Source: Marivirga atlantica (GTDB lineage Bacteria > Bacteroidota > Bacteroidia > Cytophagales > Cyclobacteriaceae). From it: 64,000 nucleotides of DNA. The stretch lies in contig NZ_JAERQG010000001.1 in NCBI RefSeq assembly GCF_016734805.1, positions 1,571,371 through 1,635,370 on the forward strand, in the 5' to 3' direction. Positions 59,474 to 64,000 of this stretch are shown here, in pieces; within the stretch, counting starts at the first letter, position 1, and each line of letters starts with the position of its first letter. The notes beneath the pieces were generated by a model, which ran no database searches, was not told the DNA's origin, and saw only the letters and a program-made list of their open reading frames with translations. The translations under genes were made by a program, and so were the position numbers.

Positions 59474-61684
59474 ATGTTAGAAATAGACTTTGAAGAAGAA
59501 AGAAAAGTAATTTTAAGAGAGTATCGTAAGCTGCTTAGAAAGGCAAAGCCATTCCTTAAACCGGGTGATGCCAAATTGATAAAAAAGGCTTTTACAACTT
59601 CTATGGAGGCTCACAAGGACATGCGCAGGAAGTCCGGGGAGCCTTATATTTTGCATCCAATAGCAGTTGCGACTATAGCTGTTGAAGAAATTGGTTTGGG
59701 TACCACATCAATAATAGCAGCATTGCTGCATGATGTAGTAGAAGATACGGAATGGGAGTTGGAGGATATCGAACGAGAGTTTGGTCCTAAAGTAGCACCT
59801 ATTATCGATGGTTTAACAAAAATTTCTGGAGTATTCGAATACGGAACTTCGCAGCAAGCGGAGAACTTTAGAAAGATGCTCCTGACTTTATCTAAAGATG
59901 TTCGGGTAATCCTTATCAAATTGGCGGATAGGCTGCATAACATGCGTACACTTGAGAGCATGCCACGCAATAAACAGATGAAGATTACATCTGAAACCAT
60001 CTACCTTTATGCACCGCTGGCGCATCGTCTCGGTTTATATGCAATCAAGTCTGAACTTGAAGATCTTCATTTAAAATACACCCAAAATGAGGTTTATCGC
60101 GACATTGCTAATAAAATCAACGAGACCAAAACCGCACGGGCGAAATTCATCAAAAGCTTCACAAGTCCCTTTGAAGATGATTTAAGAAAAACTAAGTGGG
60201 ATTACGTAATTAAGGGAAGGCCTAAATCAATTTATTCAATTTGGAATAAAATGAAGAAGCAGAATATTCCATTCGAGCAGGTTTACGATCTTTTTGCCAT
60301 CAGAATAATAATTGATGCACCCGTAGAAAACGAAAAAGCAGCTTGCTGGGAGGTTTATTCTATTGTTACTGATTTTTACAAGCCTAATCCTGACCGCTTG
60401 CGCGATTGGATCTCTACTCCTAAAGCCAATGGCTATGAGTCACTACATACCACAGTTATGAGTGATAAAGGTCAATGGGTTGAGGTGCAAATTAGGACCA
60501 AACGGATGGATGATATCGCTGAAAAGGGTTATGCGGCACACTGGAAATACAAAGATAGTTATTCAAACCCTGAGCAAACCAGACTAGAACAATGGATTGC
60601 CCGGGTACGTGATATGCTTGAGTCAAATGACACAAGCGCTATCGAATTTGTTGATGATTTCCGCTCAAATTTATTTTCTGATGAAGTATTTGTTTTTACC
60701 CCAAAGGGTGAATTAAAAACACTACCAAATGGAGCTACAGCATTAGATTTTGCTTTTGATATTCATACAGAAGTTGGTGCAAAATGCATAGGTGCCAAAG
60801 TCAATCAGAGACTGGTGCCCATAAATCATGAGCTTAAAAATGGCGATCAGGTTGAAATACTGACATCAAATAAACAAAAACCAAATGAAGATTGGCTTCG
60901 ATTCACAGTATCATCCAAAGCTAAATCAAAAATCAAGGATGTTCTTAAAGAAGAGAAGAAATCTGCAGCCTTAGAAGGGAAGGAGATTGTCTACAGAAAG
61001 CTGAAGCAGATGAAGATTGAACCTAAAGATGAGGTAATCAATCGTATTAGAGCTTATTTTAACGAGAAAACACCGCTAGATTTATATTACGGAATAGGCA
61101 CGGGTAAGCATGATCCAAAAAACATCAAGAAATTTCAGGATGAAGTGCTTGAACCAAAGCCAAAGTCAGGCAAGCGTATAAGACAAGCTTCAGATGCTAA
61201 AACCTTCGAAAAGGAACTAAAGCAGGCGAAGGGACAGGATATGCTCCTCATTGGGGAAGATATGGACGTAGTGGATTATACTATAGCAAAATGTTGCAAT
61301 CCTATTCCGGGTGATGATGTCTTTGGATTCGTTACAGTGAATGAGGGTATAAAAATTCATCGTACCTCTTGTCCAAATGCTCCGGAATTACTTTCGAACC
61401 ATGGAAACAGGGTAGTGAAAGCCAGGTGGACTTCTCAACAGGAAATAGCGTTTTTGGCTGGTCTACAAATTATAGGCACGGATAGAGTAGCATTAATAAG
61501 TGATGTTACTCAAATTATCTCTGATGAATTGAAAGTTAATATGCAGTCCATTTCGGTAGATACACAAGATGGTATTTTTGAAGGTAAAATTCACTTGTTT
61601 GTACAAAGTACCAAGCATCTAGATGATCTTATTGCAAAGCTCAGAGCAGTTAATGGTATTGTTAAGGTGAATCGTTACGATTAA
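59474..61684 (+). CDS. RelA/SpoT-family (p)ppGpp synthetase/hydrolase
   Basis: A 736-residue stringent-response enzyme. The HD hydrolase domain is intact ([36 protein letters not shown]). The synthetase domain follows ([44 protein letters not shown]), with a basic RLRD motif as in bifunctional enzymes. Then a TGS domain ([24 protein letters not shown]), a conserved-cysteine region ([12 protein letters not shown]) and a C-terminal ACT domain. It can probably both make and degrade (p)ppGpp. A Fur-family gene follows after 47 bases. Confidence 0.96.
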   Translation: MLEIDFEEERKVILREYRKLLRKAKPFLKPGDAKLIKKAFTTSMEAHKDMRRKSGEPYILHPIAVATIAVEEIGLGTTSIIAALLHDVVEDTEWELEDIEREFGPKVAPIIDGLTKISGVFEYGTSQQAENFRKMLLTLSKDVRVILIKLADRLHNMRTLESMPRNKQMKITSETIYLYAPLAHRLGLYAIKSELEDLHLKYTQNEVYRDIANKINETKTARAKFIKSFTSPFEDDLRKTKWDYVIKGRPKSIYSIWNKMKKQNIPFEQVYDLFAIRIIIDAPVENEKAACWEVYSIVTDFYKPNPDRLRDWISTPKANGYESLHTTVMSDKGQWVEVQIRTKRMDDIAEKGYAAHWKYKDSYSNPEQTRLEQWIARVRDMLESNDTSAIEFVDDFRSNLFSDEVFVFTPKGELKTLPNGATALDFAFDIHTEVGAKCIGAKVNQRLVPINHELKNGDQVEILTSNKQKPNEDWLRFTVSSKAKSKIKDVLKEEKKSAALEGKEIVYRKLKQMKIEPKDEVINRIRAYFNEKTPLDLYYGIGTGKHDPKNIKKFQDEVLEPKPKSGKRIRQASDAKTFEKELKQAKGQDMLLIGEDMDVVDYTIAKCCNPIPGDDVFGFVTVNEGIKIHRTSCPNAPELLSNHGNRVVKARWTSQQEIAFLAGLQIIGTDRVALISDVTQIISDELKVNMQSISVDTQDGIFEGKIHLFVQSTKHLDDLIAKLRAVNGIVKVNRYD

Positions 61685-61731
61685 GAAACCTTTTTTCTAT
61701 ATTTGCGACTAATGTCAAGAAGGGAGGAAAA

Positions 61732-62205
61732 GTGTTAAACGAAAAGGTCTTTAAAGAAGTAAAACAGATATTTACCGCCTACTTAGAAAACAAGGGTTTG
61801 CGTAAAACCCCTGAACGATATGCTATACTAGAAGAGATTTATACTCGTTCAGGTCATTTTGATGTTGAGTCTTTATATATAAGTATGAAGAACAAGAATT
61901 ACCGGGTAAGTAGAGCTACCGTATATAATACGCTCGATTTACTTGTTGAGTGTGATCTTGTGAGTAAACATCAGTTTGGTAAAAACCTGGCCCAGTATGA
62001 GAAATCTTACGGTTACAAGCAGCACGATCATGTAATTTGTGCTGAGTGTCATAAGGTGGTAGAGTTTTGCGATCCGCGATTACAAAATATAAAAACAATG
62101 GTGGGTGATTTGCTAAACTTTAGAATAATGCATCACTCATTAAACTTATATGGCATTTGTGGCGATTGCCAGGCCAAACTTAATTTAGAAGCAGAAGATA
62201 AATAA
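61732..62205 (+). CDS. Fur-family transcriptional regulator
   Basis: A 157-residue metalloregulator starting at GTG, preceded by GGGAGG six bases upstream, an unusually good Shine-Dalgarno sequence for this phylum. The winged helix lies in [26 protein letters not shown] and [20 protein letters not shown]. The metal-binding set is [15 protein letters not shown] and CGDC, giving two CxxC pairs for structural zinc. Whether it senses iron, zinc or peroxide cannot be read. A TATATTTG box (61698-61705) could be its promoter. Its stop shares one base with the next start. Confidence 0.93.
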   Translation: MLNEKVFKEVKQIFTAYLENKGLRKTPERYAILEEIYTRSGHFDVESLYISMKNKNYRVSRATVYNTLDLLVECDLVSKHQFGKNLAQYEKSYGYKQHDHVICAECHKVVEFCDPRLQNIKTMVGDLLNFRIMHHSLNLYGICGDCQAKLNLEAEDK

Positions 62206-62549
62206 TGGATTTTCAACACGAAGTCAAAAACAATATTATACACCTTAATTTATCGGGTGATTTAATCGGAGAAAATAACGGTCCGGGAATCCTCGATGCA
62301 ATTAATGATCACCTAAATAAAGGTGTTAACAAAGCTGTTGTCAATATCGAGAATGTTCGTTACATGAACAGTAGCGGAATTGGAGTTCTAATAACCATTC
62401 TTACCAAACTGAGAAATAAAGGGGGAGAAGTGGTTTTATTGAATCCGTCTGATCAGGTAAAGAAGTTGCTTGTGATCACCAAGCTCAATAATATCTTCAA
62501 TGTTTTTGAAAAAGAATCAGAGGCTATAGATTTTCTGGAAGCCGCATAA
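62205..62549 (+). CDS. STAS-domain anti-sigma-factor antagonist-like protein
   Basis: A 114-residue STAS domain of the SpoIIAA/RsbV type. The phosphorylatable serine lies in VRYMNSSGIGVLITI, and KLLVITKLNNIFNVFE closes the domain. No partner kinase or sigma factor is near. It is translationally coupled to the Fur-family gene (TAATG) and precedes purA by 62 bases. Confidence 0.93.
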   Translation: MDFQHEVKNNIIHLNLSGDLIGENNGPGILDAINDHLNKGVNKAVVNIENVRYMNSSGIGVLITILTKLRNKGGEVVLLNPSDQVKKLLVITKLNNIFNVFEKESEAIDFLEAA

Positions 62550-62611
62550 TCATAAATCACTTTTAATATACTTATCAAAGAATAGCATCAAGCTATTAAA
62601 ATACAATCAAT

Positions 62612-63880
62612 ATGAACATGGATGTTTTGCTCGGACTGCAGTGGGGTGATGAAGGTAAAGGTAAAGTTGTAGATGTATTAGCACCAAAATATGATACTGT
62701 AGCGCGCTTTCAAGGAGGACCTAATGCAGGTCATACTTTAGAATTTGATGGTATAAAACATGTGTTGCATCAAATACCTAGTGGTATATTCCGTGAAAAC
62801 ATCAAAAATGTCATAGGCAATGGGGTTGTGCTTGATCCTGTTATCTTTAAAAAAGAGATTGAAAAGTTAGAGCCATTCAATATTGATTTTAAAAAGAACC
62901 TATTCATATCTAACAAGGCACAGTTAATTTTGCCTACCCATAGATTGCTTGATGCGGCCTATGAGAATTCTAAGGGAAATAAAAAGATAGGGTCGACATT
63001 AAAGGGAATTGGCCCTACTTATCAGGATAAAATTGCCAGGTTAGGCTTGAGAGTAGGTGATATTCTTTCAGATAAGTTTAAGGAAAAATACAACGAATTA
63101 AGAAATCAGCATTTAGCTATTCTTGATTTTTATAAACATGAGTATGATTTAGCCCCGCTTGAGGAAGATTTCTTTAATGCGGTTGAGTTTCTTAAAACTT
63201 TTAACCTGGCTAATTCAGAGTACTTAATCAACAAAGAACTGCAGAATGACAGATCAGTTTTGGCAGAAGGTGCACAAGGTTCTCTCCTAGATGTTGATTT
63301 TGGTAGCTATCCGTTTGTTACAAGTTCCAATACAACAACTGCTGGAGTTTGTACAGGTCTTGGCGTAGCACCTAATAGAATAGAAAGAGTCTTCGGTATT
63401 TTCAAAGCCTATTGTACAAGAGTAGGTAGCGGCCCGTTTCCAACAGAATTGTTTGATGACAGCGGGAAAGAGATGGCAAAAATTGGAAATGAGTTTGGAG
63501 CTACTACAGGTCGGCCACGCAGGTGCGGATGGTTGGATTTGCCAGCTTTGAAGTACGTAGTGATGATCAATGGGGTAACAGAGCTCTTTATGATGAAGTC
63601 AGATGTTCTCTCTACTTTTGAAACAATTAAAGCGTGTACCCATTATAGGCTATCTGATGGCACCGTAACTGATGAATTCCCCTACGACATTGTAGAAAAT
63701 GATGTAGAGCCTATATATAAGGGATTCAAAGGGTGGGACTCTAGCTTGGATGGTATCAGTTCTTTCGAGGGGCTTCCTAAAGAATTAACAGATTATATAG
63801 CCTTTATTGAAGAATATTTAGGTGTCCCAATCAACATGGTTTCAATAGGACCGGATAGAAAACAAACTATTTTAAAATAA
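62612..63880 (+). CDS. purA: adenylosuccinate synthetase
   Basis: A 422-residue GTP-dependent enzyme joining IMP and aspartate in AMP synthesis. The phosphate loop LQWGDEGKGK lies at residues 8-17, followed by FQGGPNAGHT, GNGVVLDP, GSTLKGIGPTYQDKIARLG, EGAQGSLLDVDFGSYPFVTSS, GPFPTEL and TGRPRRCGWLD. The length is normal. No clear terminator follows before the window ends. Confidence 0.97.
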   Translation: MNMDVLLGLQWGDEGKGKVVDVLAPKYDTVARFQGGPNAGHTLEFDGIKHVLHQIPSGIFRENIKNVIGNGVVLDPVIFKKEIEKLEPFNIDFKKNLFISNKAQLILPTHRLLDAAYENSKGNKKIGSTLKGIGPTYQDKIARLGLRVGDILSDKFKEKYNELRNQHLAILDFYKHEYDLAPLEEDFFNAVEFLKTFNLANSEYLINKELQNDRSVLAEGAQGSLLDVDFGSYPFVTSSNTTTAGVCTGLGVAPNRIERVFGIFKAYCTRVGSGPFPTELFDDSGKEMAKIGNEFGATTGRPRRCGWLDLPALKYVVMINGVTELFMMKSDVLSTFETIKACTHYRLSDGTVTDEFPYDIVENDVEPIYKGFKGWDSSLDGISSFEGLPKELTDYIAFIEEYLGVPINMVSIGPDRKQTILK

Positions 63881-63958
63881 CCCGACTATATAACTTCTTG
63901 ATTACTAGGGTATAGTTAATATTGCTAGAAAAAATCATTAAAAACTTTGCAAATAGTT

Positions 63959-63989
63959 ATTGCGGGGGATAAAAAAGGGGTTACCTTTG
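63959..63989 (+). promoter_or_regulatory. strong promoter pointing out of the window
   Basis: ATTG (63959-63962), 19 bases, TACCTTTG (63982-63989), the same -7 octamer as the tRNA-Lys promoter. The transcript would begin a few bases before the window end; a tRNA, rRNA or translation gene is likely to follow. Confidence 0.75.
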
Positions 63990-64000
63990 CACTCCCGAAT

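Overview
The window reads as chromosomal DNA of a Bacteroidota bacterium, most likely a marine or soil member of the Cytophagales. The evidence is a PorQ-type type IX secretion gene, a PorE-like OmpA protein, a TonB-dependent receptor with an N-terminal carboxypeptidase-regulatory domain, a bTHX ribosomal protein, few clear Shine-Dalgarno sequences, several TTG or GTG starts, and promoters of the Bacteroidota type (TTTG or ATTG, 19 bases, TAnnTTTG) in front of tRNAs and the trp leader. No genus can be fixed from this alone.

Layout. 1-10,000: a truncated coiled-coil lipoprotein, an SDR oxidoreductase, a lon-porQ-hslU operon, a divergent PorE-like gene and a MOCOS-like PLP enzyme. 10,100-13,600: a soluble PAS histidine kinase, rlmD and a BatE-like membrane protein. 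13,600-14,260: two identical tRNA-Lys(TTT) genes and tRNA-Leu(GAG), with their own promoters and terminators. 14,270-25,000: cystathionine beta-synthase, two small paralogous proteins, pyrR-pyrB, a degenerate PolX, a GT9 glycosyltransferase, yraN, lipB and an orphan solute-binding protein. 25,100-30,124: an amidoligase operon (C39-like peptidase, RLAN/RimK ATP-grasp, GCS2 ligase, N-formylglutamate amidohydrolase, alpha/beta hydrolase). 30,368-38,524: bTHX, then a trp operon (trpEGDCFBA plus DAHP synthase) behind two tandem Trp-codon leader-peptide attenuators. 38,525-42,640: an accessory segment with palindromic repeats and a SIR2-HerA defence pair. 42,641-45,580: three lipoprotein genes. 45,638-55,636: a TonB receptor, secreted hydrolase, TPR protein, acyl-CoA ligase, sodium symporter, unusual KAS III-like enzyme and SDR, tied together by a motif repeated upstream of two of the transcription units. 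55,870-59,201: tig, clpP and clpX. 59,283-64,000: tRNA-Leu(TAG), spoT/rel, a Fur-family regulator, a STAS protein, purA, and a strong promoter pointing out of the window.

The observations that most deserve follow-up are the double trp attenuator, the KAS III-like enzyme missing two of its three catalytic residues together with the shared upstream motif of its neighbourhood, the amidoligase operon, the SIR2-HerA pair between structured repeats, and an aspartate in the Walker A loop of ClpX. All family assignments come from reading motifs; no database search was run.
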